From contig JAQFWX010000040.1 in assembly GCA_027605045.1 (NCBI GenBank), positions 186,001 to 250,000 of the forward strand: a DNA stretch of 64,000 nucleotides, written 5' to 3'. Made by a program: the position numbers and the translations under genes. Shown one piece after another: positions 22,915-35,794 of this stretch (position 1 is its first letter; every line of letters begins with the position of its first letter). The notes below the pieces were generated by a model that was not told where the DNA came from, did not search any database, and saw only the letters and a program-made list of their open reading frames with translations. The DNA comes from Phallus indusiatus. Its lineage: Eukaryota > Basidiomycota > Agaricomycetes > Phallales > Phallaceae.

Positions 22915-25900
22915 TCAAAATTTTGGCCTGTTTTTTTCTTTCTTGCATTCTGTCCAACTTGTACCGTGAACAAATTTGTCGAAATTAAGCTTTGTGGGCT
23001 TTTCGCGGGCCATGAATGACACGCTCGGATTCCACAGACTGTTCCGCATCTTCTCCGGAACCCAAAATAAGAGTTCGCCACGGGGGCCCAGAATCCAACC
23101 ATCCTTATTTGATTTCGTCCAAGGCAAAAAACCTGCCTTATTCCATGCTGTCAGTGCGTAATCCAGTACGTTAGTGTCTTCAAAGCGCAACCCATAATTT
23201 TCAGTTAACCTAACCGAACATGGTGAGTGTAATTCTGATTAGAAAGTTAAACCTATACCCCACGCACATGGCTCGAAGATGTTCGGGTGTCATGCCGGAC
23301 CGCGAATCACCTAGTGATTCAAAATAATCTTCGTAAAGACGTGTTATAACTTCCTGCACATCCAGATCCCAAATTTTCCCAATTCCATGTTCATCAATCA
23401 ACAAGAGGTTATTTTTATATAATGCCATTTTGGGAGATCTCCCGGTCCATTGTATTGGGAAAGTTTTGAAAAGACACCGCGTGACCAATGTTTTGGTTTC
23501 GATGTCCCAGACATCAACGGATTTTGTTTCCCCCACACCAACCAATACACATATCCGTTTGGATTCATTAGAGAATTCATACGCCCTGACCCAATCGCCA
23601 AAAAGGAGCCCACTCAGTGCAATGCCCTTCTCCAGATCCCAGAGTCGTATTTGTTTCCGGTCTTCGTAGGGTATCCAGGCGACATAGCGTTGATTTGGGG
23701 AGAATATTGGAAGCTTATACCCATCGAAAGAAATAATGCTTTCACCTGTCAAGCGGTCTGAGATACGCACTGCGTATGCTCCAGAACACACGCATACATA
23801 TGCGTCATTGCAAGAGATGGAGATAAAAAGTATGTGTAAACTCTCTTGCCTAAAGGGTCCTGTTATTAATTTCTGTGATTCCGAGTTACGTTCCTCGATG
23901 AAGACGTCCAAGTTGTCTGTTTCATATCCGACCCAAAAGGTGGTACCGGTTGGAGAGAAAGCAAGAGCGGTAATATTGTCTGATATTTCACTGCAGCTAA
24001 TCAAACTGCGGGTGCGGACATTCCACACTTTAATGTTGTTTCCGTGATCACAGCTGATAAGGCGGTCACCAGTGATAGAAAATGCGAGGATGCGGAGTTT
24101 CTCATTCGATACATCCAAAGTGAACTCCTCTTTTTCATCGACATTCCAAAGTAGAAGACGATCCGCAAGAGCGTAAGCTATGGTCCAGTGGTTGTCTTCT
24201 GGGGAGACTTGAACTGGCAGCCCACCAGCTTCGAAATTGACTTTGAGAATGATCTTTCCCGTACAAGTATCCAAGATTACAAGGTTCCCGCCTCTTTGAC
24301 GGTATGTGAATGATTTAAGATCGTCGGCATTCCAGATAAGATGTCTTCCCTTGAGCCAAACTTTGCCGCCATGATGAAACGTCCATTCTGAATCTTCAGT
24401 ATCATCGTTGTCTTCATCCCAGTTATCGCTATCCTGATCCAGGTCATCCCATGTTAGAACGTGTGTTGCATAACCCTCAAAGAAAGCGAATGCTATGTGT
24501 TTTGAGTCAGATGATAGCGCGGTTATATGAATGTCGCCGAGCCGGCTGTGGCTCACAAGACGTTGTGAGACTTCTCCTGTCGATATCTTCCAAATCCAGT
24601 GTCTATTTCCTTCAGAATGGAGCAGATCCTCCCCATTTGTGGAAAAGGCAAATCCATCAAATAGAGACAACCACCCCGGCTCAAACCGGCTCACCATCGT
24701 CCTCGTGTGTATGTCCCAAGCTTCGTAAACATTGACATTGCGAAGGTTGTCGATGCGGGTGATGATGTATTTGTCACTGAGTGCTTTCGGTTTATGATCC
24801 TTGGTGATCGACGGGAAGGGAATAAATGTCTTCTTTTGAATATCCCAAAGACGTAATGTCCCGTGAGATTGAAAGCCAAAAAATTTCCCTCCTTGGGAGA
24901 ACAGGAATGTTCTAGGTGAGTATCCCGCAATATCTTCGAAGAGTTTGACACGAGTCTCTCTTTCATAGAAAGACAAGCTCGAACCATTCCCCAGGGCAAT
25001 ATAACGTCCATCAGGAGAAATAATGCAATCACGACATTCTCCTGGAGCATGTTTTTCGTTAAACTCGTATGAGATCTTCATCTCTCCTTCCCAAATCAGG
25101 ATATTGCTATTATTTTCAAAAGAGCAGTAAACTTGTTCTCCATTCGATGAAAATACTACATTGCGTACGGCAGTCGCTTTCCATTTAGGCTTGGCCTGGC
25201 AGAGGACTTCGCCAGTGACATAATCCCACACCCATAAATCTCCATTTGGATAACCAGCTGCGAGTTTTCTGCCTTTGGGTGAGAATGTGAGCGCGCTTGG
25301 GTGTGCCATTGAAGGATGTCTTTGTGTAACACAGTTTTTGATTTGAGGCCGAAGAACTATAGGTCTGCCGACATCGATTTTTAGCAGCCGCGGGTACTGG
25401 GGAAGAGATTGTTGAGAAATAATTGAATGTGCTGATATGTAAGGAAGCGCGGATAGGTAAAGATGGGGCGTGCTTTCTGTCATCATCTTGCCAAACTCGA
25501 AAGCAAATTGTGATGCCTCGGCTGCATGAGCAGCTAATCCGGGGTCCTTATACTACAAAATATCAATAAGCAGGAATCTTTACATCCATAGAGAGAAGAT
25601 GTATTTGCCTTTGTTTTATTTTTCAAGATCTGCATTCCAGACCGACCATGATCAACCTCTCCCAAAAGACTAAGAACTTCAAACAAGTACAGTAACTTGT
25701 TGCACATCAAATTATTGATTTGTGACAGAAGTTCCTCATCAAGACTCGAGTATTCCAAGTGATACGCCCAGTAACAACATGCATACGACAAGTACTGTGG
25801 AATTGCGTTTGCTAGTCGAGAACCGAGATTCGGTATGTCCCGATTGTATACATGTGAAGTTTCTAGCCCGCATATATTGAACCGAAGCATCTCGTTCATG

Positions 25901-28256
25901 ACTCGTAAACATGCTTGTGTAAACAAACATTGGTCTGATGTATTGATGTGATACCGATTTGGAGCCCCGGGCTTTTGGTCGGAACTCAGGAAAAAGTCGA
26001 AAACTGAGGTGTGTATTGGGCGAACTTCGACATCCAAAGCAGGTTGATCGAGACCAATAAATAAGGAATTCAGAGACTTTAATACGACTGTGACGTTTTT
26101 GCTGTCGCCGGAAATAGGTCCGAAAAAGGCCTGCAAATCCAAGACAGAAAGTGGCCTTCGGGAAACCATAATTGCCTGGACACACATTTTCAACAGATCA
26201 ACATACTCCTTATCTTGACATTCGCGGTGAGCGTCAAGAATCTGATGATACATCTCGTGCACGGAAGAAGCGGGTCCGGAAAGTATGGCCTTCAGCCGCC
26301 GCGCCGCTTTAAATTCGAGTTCTACGATGTAAGCGCAGACAAGTTTAGCCCATATAAAAAGATTTTGCGACTTCTGGGCCAATAGATAATCCCAATTCCT
26401 ATCCACTGCATTTAAAATTTCCGCCATGCTAGAAAGCTCCGAAAAGATGAATTGTTGTATGTCGTTTTGCGTATCATGAGAGTCAATGCTTGCCATATAT
26501 ATGGTACAAACATTTGGATGTCCATGAAATTGTGCGATGTCGTACTCGGGACGGGAAGTTATGATGATACGATAATTTTTTGGAAGCTCTGAACTTCTCT
26601 CGAAAAGCAAGTTAAGAAGGATCTGACGTTCTGCTTGGTCGCCGGCTTCGTCCAAGGCATCTATGATGATTACCACACGTCTCTTCATTTCTACTCCGCT
26701 GGAAGGTTTGATAATCATTTCGTTGAGTTGGGTTATAGGATCGAGTGACTTTCTGATTGCAATTTTTGTAGTAGCTTGTACAAGGTTTCGTCGCCACGAA
26801 ACATTGTGGTCGGCCAGATCGCGGGAAATAGTGCTGAATAGGAAGTTGATTTTTCCTTTATTACTTCGGTTGAAGCAGAAAAACGAGCCTAGTCGATCAT
26901 ATAACGTTTTTGCGATCGTGTGAGCAACTGCAGATTTTCCGGTGCCTGTCTGTCCGCTGAGGAGGAGAACGCGTTCGGAATTATCCTCCTTGTAAACCCA
27001 TTCAATAATCTTTTTGATCAGCTTCTCGCGGGTCCCAGGTAGGCACATTTTTCTGTGGTCAAGTCCAACATTATCGGCATATGGTATATCGTCCAGAAGC
27101 TTGAAATCCTCTTACAGTAATAGGAAATAAATACGTACATGCGCAGTAGTAACGAGGAGCTGAAGACTTACCGATATTCGACGTCGCGATTCCTATCTGC
27201 AGTATCAACGAGTCTTCGATGGTTTTAAAAATTTGATCAAATAATTCCTTAAACTTCGAAATCTGGTTATCGAAACTGGGCCCTTTTATGAAATTTGTAG
27301 CTAATGAAGTAAATATCACATGGTTTGAAACTACGTATTGGGTAAAAAAGAAAGTAGTTACCGGCACTATTCTTAGTATATTCCTTGATAAAGTCGACAC
27401 AATCGCAAGTTGTATCGACGAGAAGTTTCAACTTATCGCTTTGAGTGTCCGTAAGAGCAGATAATCGATCCGCTTCGTTTATATACTTGTAAATGTCCAC
27501 TAGTCGCTGAAATAATTTTTGAACATTGCTGTTCCGAGTAGCGTGCATATGAAGAATCTGGAAAGCAAATAAATTATTGTGAGAAATTAAAATACACACT
27601 CTCACATTCGGAACAATTGACAGAATGCTCCACATTTTCTGGCTGTATGGATGCAACTGTGAGGGTTTTCCAAGTAAGGAATAATTCGCAAGCTAGAGAT
27701 AGTGGAGCGCAGACCGAAGAAACACAATCTACAGCTGTCTTCACGAGGTCAAAATAACTAAGAAATATGGACCAAGAAACCTCTGGGGTTAAATAGATTG
27801 TCTCGCTCTGCCGTTTTGCCTCGTCTAGCATATCCTTGAAGCGATCTCCTTTGATTGTAAAACTGAGTTGACTCCGCTGCCGCAGGGGAATTTTACAAAT
27901 TCCTGTTACGGCTTCAGAATTAGAAATGAGAATAGAGATGAGTAATCAAACATGCCGGATGATGTTTGCATAGAAAGAAGGTTGAACACGGTATCTGTGT
28001 ACTCGCCAATCAGATTCTCCAACTCGACCGTTCCTCCTTTTTTCATTCGGATTTTGAAGGTAATGGTAGACTCTATGGTTGTATTATAGCTTTTTACATA
28101 AATAAACTTCTCAGTTCAGTAGGCGATTTCTAAAGTCTGATCATCTCACAGAATCTGTTCGCTCCAAACAATCTGGTTAGTCTTGCCATTCCCTACGGCT
28201 AACTCCAGCCTTTCGTGGCTGTTACCGATGACCTTGGCGATCTCAATTATAAACAT
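22915..28256 (-). CDS. C2-NACHT-WD40 protein (fungal NLR-like STAND ATPase)
   Basis: Nine exons, minus strand: 28256-28150, 28089-27956, 27902-27715, 27656-27606, 27557-27362, 27282-27172, 27110-25609, 25534-23259, 23209-22915; phase-consistent, about 1,619 residues. N-terminal C2-like domain (IIEIAKVIGNSHERLELAVG onward, residues 1 to about 120), helical linker, then NACHT with Walker A GQTGTGKSAVAHTIA (about residue 315) and Walker B VVIIIDALDEAGDQ (about 405), then WD40 repeats (ALTFSPKGRKLAAGYPNGDL and others) to a C-terminal Trp-rich cap. Such STAND ATPases act in fungal self/non-self recognition and regulated cell death; the ligand is unknown. Introns 2 and 7 use GC donors. At exon 7/8 the ancestral reading YKDPGLAAHAAEAS is open in another frame with one extra T near 25500, so splicing to 25534 or a recent frameshift are both possible. 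Exon 4 (51 nt) is tentative. Confidence 0.85.
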
Positions 28257-29475
28257 TGGTTTGTGCCAAGGAAAGAAAGCGACTGGAGGGTCTGTCAGTT
28301 TGAGATCTGCAAATCGTATTGAGCTTGATGCGTCAGAGGTAAGCGGTTTGGCATCCTACCAGAAATCGTGTATCGATATTGGTCGAGCCTATCGTGAGAT
28401 AAATTGATTATCTTGCCAATGCGGGTATCATAAAGTGAATTTACAATGACGATGACATTACAACTGGCGTAGTTTGAAGGAAAATGTTTGATTAGCTATA
28501 GTGTTGAAAGTGGCCAGGGGGAACCTGGAGGTAAATCTGTGAGGATGCGTGGTTGACGGAACGATCTTCGAAAGGCTTCCTACACAGGAACCATTTACGT
28601 TTTAGTGCACATGTTTACTTTAATATAAACCATGATTGTACTCAGTACTCGGCGCTCAGCGCCTGTCGCTCGTTCTTCGGTTCTTCGGGATAAGACATTA
28701 CGTATGCCCAAGTCAGAGACGGCGCTGCCGCGATAAAATTCCGGTGCGAATGATAGTATAAAAGAAGTTGAGACTGGGGCTCGACACTGTTTCTGGCCAC
28801 TGAAAACCCTTTAAAGCACAGTACAGCCCGTAATACGTATACAGAAGCGTTCACGGATCTTGTAGCTGCGGGTATATTTCAATGCACTACAATGAAATAG
28901 ACGTAATTTGAAATACACTCATCAGGAATTTGAACGTGGTATATCGTGACAATTTGCATTGGGTACCGAAGTTTGACCATGTCATTCAATGGGTTGATAT
29001 TGTCGTCCGGAGTTTACCGTGACCGCGAGGTGACAGGTGCCATTGACACGTACATCGATTTCAAACCTTGTTATCTGTATGTACTAGTCCGATATTGTTA
29101 TGTGTTCGAAGCAAGAATGAAGTGCGTTTAAGTTCGCACGGTCTTCTTTTCAGTTATTCATCATTGGCGGAGACTTCGAAGTTTTAAACCGCGCCATATA
29201 AAATGTCACACGTCACGTGTCACAGTCCGAATATTTAATCAAAGGTTGCCATTGCGAAGTACTCCAGGTCATGATGTCTAACAAACCCTTCTTGAATAAA
29301 TAATCAAATTTACGAAGTATCCTAATGACAACCCGTTGAGTGGGGGGAGTTTAAGTCTACATAGCTACATCAGAATAGCCGTAAAAAAAAGTCTACTACT
29401 AGCTATACAAATAAAACCGAGAGAATAACCCAGCTCTCCGTCCTTTTTATAACCATCACATATAACCTATAGCGT
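28257..29475. other. intergenic, NACHT-WD40 promoter side and ferric reductase 3' side
   Basis: No gene seen. Contains the palindromes GGCGCTCAGCGCC (about 28651-28663) and CACGTCACGTGTC (about 29209-29221, with a CACGTG E-box). Part of the sequence just upstream of the NACHT ATG (TTGGCACAAACCA) recurs upstream of the relic copy at 40.5 kb. Confidence 0.45.
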
Positions 29476-32379
29476 TTAGTTCTCAAACTCCTCAGAAGCA
29501 AGCGTGATAGCCGGAGCTTTGCCCTCGAGCACGAGCTTAGGCTTGATGTTCTCAGCGACATGCTTCCTGATGGTGGCAATCAAAGCCGTAGGACCACAGC
29601 AGCACACGAGCATGTTCGAACCAGAGCACAACGAAGCCTCTTCGGCGATGATCTCGTTGATCTTGGCGCGACCGCTGTGGGCGACTTCAGAGAGGAAGAA
29701 CATATCATCAGCTTCACGAAGGTCGCTGATGAAACCAGAGCAGGGGGTGGGCATGGGACGATCTGTACCGGACATGGGGGTAGACATGGAGCGGTGGTGA
29801 GAGGAACCGTGTTTCTCCATGGTCGCTTCGTCGTCATTTGCTTGACGGTGGTACGTTGGCGGGGGTGCTTTGAGTCCACCGGGAACAGTGTTACCAGAAA
29901 GCAACATCGATTTGCGTATGTTAGTCTCCGCACGACGCATTTCACCCTCAGTCTGCAATTGACGCGAGAACTCCCGTTCACCAGGCTTCATCGTGTCGTC
30001 TTCTCCTCCAAAGTTAGTCATATCCAAAACGTGTTCTTCATGTCCCAGTTCACCGTACGAATCGATGATATCGCTGACTTCACCGAGGGCTTCGACGTCG
30101 GTATCGGTAGAGGCCAGACTGGCTTTGGAAGCGTTACCGGGGAAGCTCGAACCGTATCCGAGAATGTTGGCGTGTCCTGGGTTCAAGGTGTCGACGGTGA
30201 ATCTGTTGGGGTTGATGTTGGCGGGGATGGCGAGACGTTTTCCGGCCTTCTTGGACATGGTGTTGGTGACGTAGATGTCAACCTGGAGAGTACCTTCAGG
30301 GACACGTTCCATGGCACGACGAATTTGAGAGGCGATCCATTGCATGTAAGCTGTATAAGAGTATTTAGATCGACAACATAGAGAGAGAAGAGACGACAAG
30401 AAAAACGTACCGAATTCACGTACAACCCAGACGAATCTGATTCTCTTGATTTGACCAGCTTCCTCACGTCCACTAAGAGTCAAATCCCGTTTTCCAGCAA
30501 CACAAGCCGTAACGTGTTCGAGAACACTGGCAGCGTAACTGCATCCAGATCCACCAGCAACAATAACGACAGTTGAGTACGTAGTCCACCTAACTCTGAT
30601 TGAGCTACCGAAAGCACCACCAACGTAGGCTCTCAAGAGGACACCTTCGTTGGGTGGGATGAACGCGAAGTCGGGGGTATCACCACGGCTTTGTTGAGCT
30701 TCAAGGCGTTCGGCATGTTCGTACAGAGCTTTGGTGAATCCGTTTTGGGCACGAATAACGAGGACAACGTCCTGTGCGTCTGTTCCGGCTGAACCTTTGT
30801 TGCAAGCAGAAGAGATGGTGAACGGATGCGATTGGAAGCGGCTGACGGCAGGGACGGTCAAAAGAACGTGTTGACCGGGAGCCCAGGAGAAGTATTGTGG
30901 GACGACGAGACGGATGCGGACGGTTTTACCGGGAAGAAGAGTGACGTGAGCGTATCCTGGGGGTGGGATGTAAGTTCCGCGGTAAGAGTAACCAGGGCGA
31001 CGACGGGCGCAGGGTCGTTCGTCGCTCTTCTCAAGCGCCAAAGTGGGGGAGTCACTAGCCCAAGAATCCTTCTTGTGTTTCTCGTCCGAATCGAAAGTCT
31101 CAGAAGCAAAAGCGGGGACTTTGAGACGGTGGATGTCCATTGTACCGGCTTGTTCGCTGCGGATGAAGTCGACGTATCTGAGAGTCATGGGAGCAGTGCG
31201 AATGTTGCTGACGATTCCGTTGACCCAGAGGAGTTTGGCGAAACGGAAGATACGTTCGGCACCCCAGACGATCAAGGTAACCCAAGACCACCATTGGAGA
31301 CGGGGGAAGTGCAAGGCAGCGAAGATGAGGATCAAGGGGACGAGAAGAACGTGAGTGAAGTAGAAGAATTCGAAGTATCGGGCACGAATGGGCTTGAAGG
31401 AAAGAACCATGAGGACGGTGAAGAGGATGAAAGCCTGTGCGAAGAGATTAAGTTATATATCCAGATAAAATGGGACAAATGGGAGACTTACGACCCAGGC
31501 GTAGATGAAGGGGACGTGGTAGAAAATAACGGCCCAGACTTCACGGTGATCATCGGCACTGATTTTATCTTGAGCCAACTGAACACTCCAGAACACGACG
31601 TGGATGGAGGTGATGAAGTAAATCAAGCGACCGGTCCATTTGTGCAAGAAGACGAGCTTATCATTCCAGATTTGAACAAGGTAGGGAGTGGCGAGAAGAG
31701 CGAATGGGGGGGCCTTCGTGACGAAGAGGACACACAAGGGGAACAAAGTGAGCGAAGTAATTCCGAGACGGGCAGAGGAGGTCCACCAGGACTTTTGGAT
31801 GGTGTGGTGGAAGACGTTGCCGTCGAGAGTGGAAGTAGCTAGGTTACGCTTTGTGATGAAAGGCTTTGTGAAGGTGTCTGCTGTGTTGCGGACGATATAG
31901 TCGGGACCGACGAAGGACAAAATGATGGAGAAACACCATAAGAAAGTAATGCACAAGAGCTGAGCATTTGACGGCAAAGAGAACGGTTGACTGTGTTTCT
32001 TTCCGGCTTTCATGGCCTTCATGAGACTGTGTTTCTTTCTCCAGGTACGACGACGTAAGAGCCATTTGTTCCAGAGGGAACCGAGATAACCAACACGACC
32101 ACCAGTTTGGTGGAATACAGCGAAAAGGACGAAGATGACGGCAAAGGTTATCCACATGATGTAAGTATAAATATAGCTGGCATAAGGTAATTGGTAGACA
32201 TGGGCGTAGGACTCGACGACGTCGAAGGTCGTCGGGTTCGCGACTGGCAAATCTGATGGCGCTACCGACGCTTGAGGCTGAACAGCAGCTTCAAGTAAGG
32301 AAGACCAGTTCCCAGTCAATTGGATCTCTTCGTAAGATGACGAGTTTGCGCTTGGTGTGAGTAGGTATGCAGAACCCAT
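29476..32379 (-). CDS. ferric reductase-like transmembrane oxidoreductase (FRE family), copy 1
   Basis: Three exons (32379-31492, 31434-30411, 30350-29476), introns 57 and 60 nt, 928 residues. The membrane domain carries two H-X13-H haem pairs (HKWTGRLIYFITSIH and HVLLVPLILIFAALH). The FAD domain shows HVLLTVPAVSRFQSHPFTIS; the NADPH domain shows VIVAGGSGCSYA and a C-terminal LVCCCGPTALIATIRKHV. It should move electrons from cytosolic NADPH across the plasma membrane to reduce Fe(III) or Cu(II). Unusual are a long acidic linker with the conserved stretch LGHEEHVLDMTNFGGEDDT and a cytosolic basic RRRTWRKKHSLMKAMKAGKK loop after TM1. Codon use is strongly biased to C-ending codons, suggesting high expression. 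Divergent from the cupin gene. A paralogue lies at 53.9 kb. Confidence 0.93.
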
Positions 32380-32743
32380 GATTGTAAAAGAATAATAAAA
32401 AAAGGATTACTAGCATTGGACGGTAGGTTAGTTTCTGTTGATTGTCAGGTAGGAGATCTTTCACGTACAGAAATGATTAAAAAGAAACTAAGGTAAAAAA
32501 GATGAAGGAAGAAGAAAAGAAAAAAAAAAGAAAAATAGAGAAAGAAAGTGAAGGAAAGCTTGAAGGGAAAAAAGGGAAGCTAAAAGAGGTGGTGCATTTA
32601 TGTGAAATCGCATCGCAACGTAAGTTTGAAATTTTGATTATCTGGGATTCTGATGATTGGGATATCCACATCAATATTTAGTCGAGCAGCGCTTGTGGAA
32701 GAAGAATATAACCACCAATAATTGATGAGGACTCCATGATGAA
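32380..32743. other. ferric reductase promoter region
   Basis: Purine/A-rich on the plus strand (32490-32590), that is a CT-rich tract on the coding strand, as found near transcription starts of strongly expressed fungal genes. Confidence 0.5.
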
Positions 32744-33160
32744 TTGGCTATTCTTTACACCGGCACGCTGTCAGGGCGAGGCAGACGGGATAGCGGGTTG
32801 GACACCCAATTAAAAAGACTGGAGATATCAATCAAAGATGCATCAGTATACCATCATCATCGCTCTGTAGGATACGAGACGTTGGAATCATTTTTCTACG
32901 TTGCCGTTATGCATTGCATGTGTCATTCTGTATCAACGATGTTGGATACCAACGGCAGCCTGTACAGGAGGGTAAAATCAGCAACAAAGGAGCTAATGGA
33001 CAGATATAAAAACCGTGTCTTTTCCGGTCGCGGAAATCTGATGGCGCTCACTATTTGGCGTAATAATCTGGCAATCCGAAACAGGTTCGGAATGATTCAT
33101 TTATTGCCTTCCTCCTGGCAACACCGCCAGATGGTGAGTTGGACACTGAGAAGCGACTGA
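32744..33160 (+). pseudogene. FunK1-like protein kinase fragment
   Basis: An open frame of 138 codons without an in-frame ATG at its start. The block LYTGTLSG followed about 35 residues later by GYETLESFFYVAVMHC resembles the C-lobe of FunK1 fungal kinases, where a TGT(..)F step is followed by DLESFFYVL. Neither the catalytic HRD/DFG part nor a start is present, so it is probably a truncated remnant. It could still be an exon of an unrecognised gene. It sits in the promoter interval between ferric reductase 1 and the cupin gene. Confidence 0.35.
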
Positions 33161-34024
33161 GACAACATGGAGACTTCGATGAGCTGTACCATGCATCTTC
33201 TATCAGTCAAGGAGCAGCGATATATAATGTATGTGTGTGAGACGTGCTATGTGTACTCTAAATCCCTGGTGAGAGTGTGCGTGCTACAGGCTGCGCACAT
33301 TTGACAGTGCTATCAGTGGTGGTGCACAGGATGCTCGATGCTCCGGAAGCTTCGGCGTCTCTGCTCCATCTGGTCGTCGCCGTTTTGCCGGTGTCAGTTG
33401 AGTGTGATTATGTCATCGGCCATCTAACCCTGATTTTCAACCCTTGACGATGATTTCCAACCCTGACTTACTTGCACGGGAATTTAAGGGTAAACGTAAG
33501 AGTGAGGGATAAAACATCTTCGTTATTTTCTGGAATCCATAGCGGAGGAACAGACTCCACTGCGAAGAGACGCGGACTCCCGAGATACAGTGGAAAGGGA
33601 TCATCGCATTTCCTTGATTTGATGTCACTCGTGTGTTGATGGGCTCAAAATAAGAAAAAAGGGGGGTACGAAATCGTGTCGGAAACAATAGCAAACAATA
33701 AATGAAACTTCTAGCTGTTCAATCGTCAACCAACCGGGTCAACGCTTTGACGTGATCACTTCTGGCCTGTAATCCAGCGCCGATTTCGTATCCCGCTCCG
33801 AACCAAGTTGGAAACTAGCATAAATACCCCCCCTTGCTTCTCGATCCAACCTCTCTTCCAACAACAACTTTTTTTCTTTCCCCTTCTATCTTATTATTCA
33901 CTTTAATTTTCCTTTAGTACTTTTCTAACAGTCTCCTCTATAATCTTTACTTTCTACTCCGTTTCTATTACTCTATCTCGCATCTTAATACTCATCTCAT
34001 ATCTCAATCTTAATACTCCAAACA
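33161..34024 (+). promoter_or_regulatory. promoter and CT-rich leader of the cupin gene
   Basis: About 860 bp with no gene. The last 190 bp are a pyrimidine-rich tract (CTCTCTTCC, TTTCTTTCCCCTTC and similar), typical of strong fungal promoters. The sequence GCATAAATA (about 33818) is a possible TATA element. Confidence 0.5.
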
Positions 34025-35127
34025 ATGTCTTCCGCTAACGCTACCGTCGCTACCTTCGATACCACCGAGAACAACCGTAACAACGACGCTGAGATCGCAA
34101 AGATCCAAGCCGATGCTACCGACCGTGAACAAGTCGTAGACTTGGTCGCTACCTATGGTGACAATGCATTCCTGTTCAACTTCACCACCGCCGTCAACAG
34201 AACTGGTCCCGGTGGTTTCGCATACTTTGCTCAAGCCGAGACCTGGCCCGCTTTGGACTACAACAATGCTAAAATCGGTCTCGTATCCACTGTAGGTCTT
34301 CTTCATAACTTAGTTTTCAATGTAGACTTAAAGTTCCCGAATAGGTAATGGGTCCCTGCGGTATCAACGCCATGCACACTCACCGTACCACTGAACTGCA
34401 AATCAACGTCGGTCCTGGTCGTATCCGTTCCGACTTCATTGAGACGAACGGTGCCTCCACTGTTACCAACATCAAGGTGCCCGGAACTGCTACCATCTTC
34501 CCCGAAGGTTCCATCCACATGGAACGTAACCTCGACTGCTTCCCCACCACTTTCTTCTCCGCCTTCCCGGACAAGGATTTCAGTCGTATTGACATGGCTC
34601 AAATTGTCAACTTCGGTTCTGATATCCTTAACGCAACTTTTGCCGGATTGGGCTCGGAAAACCTCAACGCCACTGGTGTCAATCAAGGTGCCGTTCTTCG
34701 TGGTGTTGCCGAGTGTCGTGCTGCATGTGGTCTCTCCGCGGACTACGACTTCAATGAGTTGTACCCTACCCTTGGATACTTCACTCCCGACTGGTTCAAC
34801 ATGACGACTCTGTACTCGAGTCTCACCCTCCCCGGTGCTGACTCTGGTAACGCCTCCCCTCCAGGCTCTGCTCCCGCTGCCTCTTCAGCTGCTCCTGCAG
34901 CGAGCTCCTCAGCAGCCGTGGCCCGTCGTCACTTCAAGGACTTCACCGTCGACACTTCTGAAGCCTCCGGTATCAGCCACGCGTACTTGACTCTCAGTGA
35001 AAACCCATTGCAGCCCGTTGTTGTCGGTTTAACATTCACAAGCTTGTTCTTGTTTGTTGCGCTCGTTTTCTCGCTCTTGGGCTTTGGAAAGAGGAGAAAC
35101 GTCTCTTTGGGCGAAGACAAATTTTAA
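34025..35127 (+). CDS. membrane-anchored cupin (germin/spherulin-like)
   Basis: Two exons (34025-34291 and 34345-35127), one 53-nt intron in phase 0, 349 residues. The first cupin motif GPCGINAMHTHRTTELQINVG supplies H-x-H and Glu metal ligands; the second motif is FPEGSIHMERN. Domain length and spacing fit germin-like/spherulin cupins, which bind Mn or Fe and include oxalate and dioxygenase activities; activity here is unknown. After the cupin come an Ala/Ser/Pro-rich linker (about residues 276-300) and one C-terminal membrane helix (VVVGLTFTSLFLFVALVFSLL) with a basic GKRRN stop. No N-terminal signal peptide is visible. Codon use is highly biased, as in ferric reductase 1, implying strong expression. 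Start is the first ATG after the CT-rich leader. Confidence 0.88.
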
Positions 35128-35794
35128 GATTCCTGTTTTTTTAATGATAATGGATGAGTGTATATACTTAGAGTAAGAAAATCCTGTCGATGATGGGGAT
35201 GTAGAGGGCGATTAATTATTTGTTTTGCATTTTTTGATTATATTGTTTTTCGTGCAATATACACGTCTCATTACCCTCGAAATTGTCTTGAATGTGTGAA
35301 GTTTTATCGAAAAGAAATGATTCAACGGAAGCAATGTGCGCGTTTCCATAGAACAATTTTAATTGTGTGTTTTTCAAGGTATTGATACTGCGCAGTAACA
35401 ACTCTTCGCACTCAGCGACGCCAGCTTCTACTATTCAGCATCGGGCGCACTTCGTATAATCCCGGGTTACTAGGTTGCCAGACAATATCAAATAAACAAA
35501 TATTCGAAAGACTTCTCAAATAACTTCCTTCTGACAATATCGACATTGAGTAAGTTCAAATTTCAATCTGACATTGTTGACTCGCTCAACTATTCAATTT
35601 CAGGGTAGGCACTATCTTCGCATGCAAAACAAATACAGGGTCTAACATAAAAATTTTTTTTCTCAAACCGAATTTGAAAACCTGACAATAAATCTTGGGA
35701 TTTCGGATTATGATTGTGATTATGATACAGATTCAACAGCGTTTGAACTGGTGTGCCTGCCACCTGTCATAAATAAGTGCTGTCATAGGGCTCG
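35128..35794. other. intergenic, no gene seen
   Basis: Cupin 3' end and AT-rich spacer up to the first copy of the duplicated upstream block. Confidence 0.45.

Noticed and set aside
30826..31842. 338-codon plus-strand ORF opposite ferric reductase 1 (also 29560-30381)
   Set aside because: It overlaps strongly codon-biased coding sequence on the other strand; C-ending codons there create few stops antisense. The peptide is low-complexity Glu/Asp/Gly without motifs.
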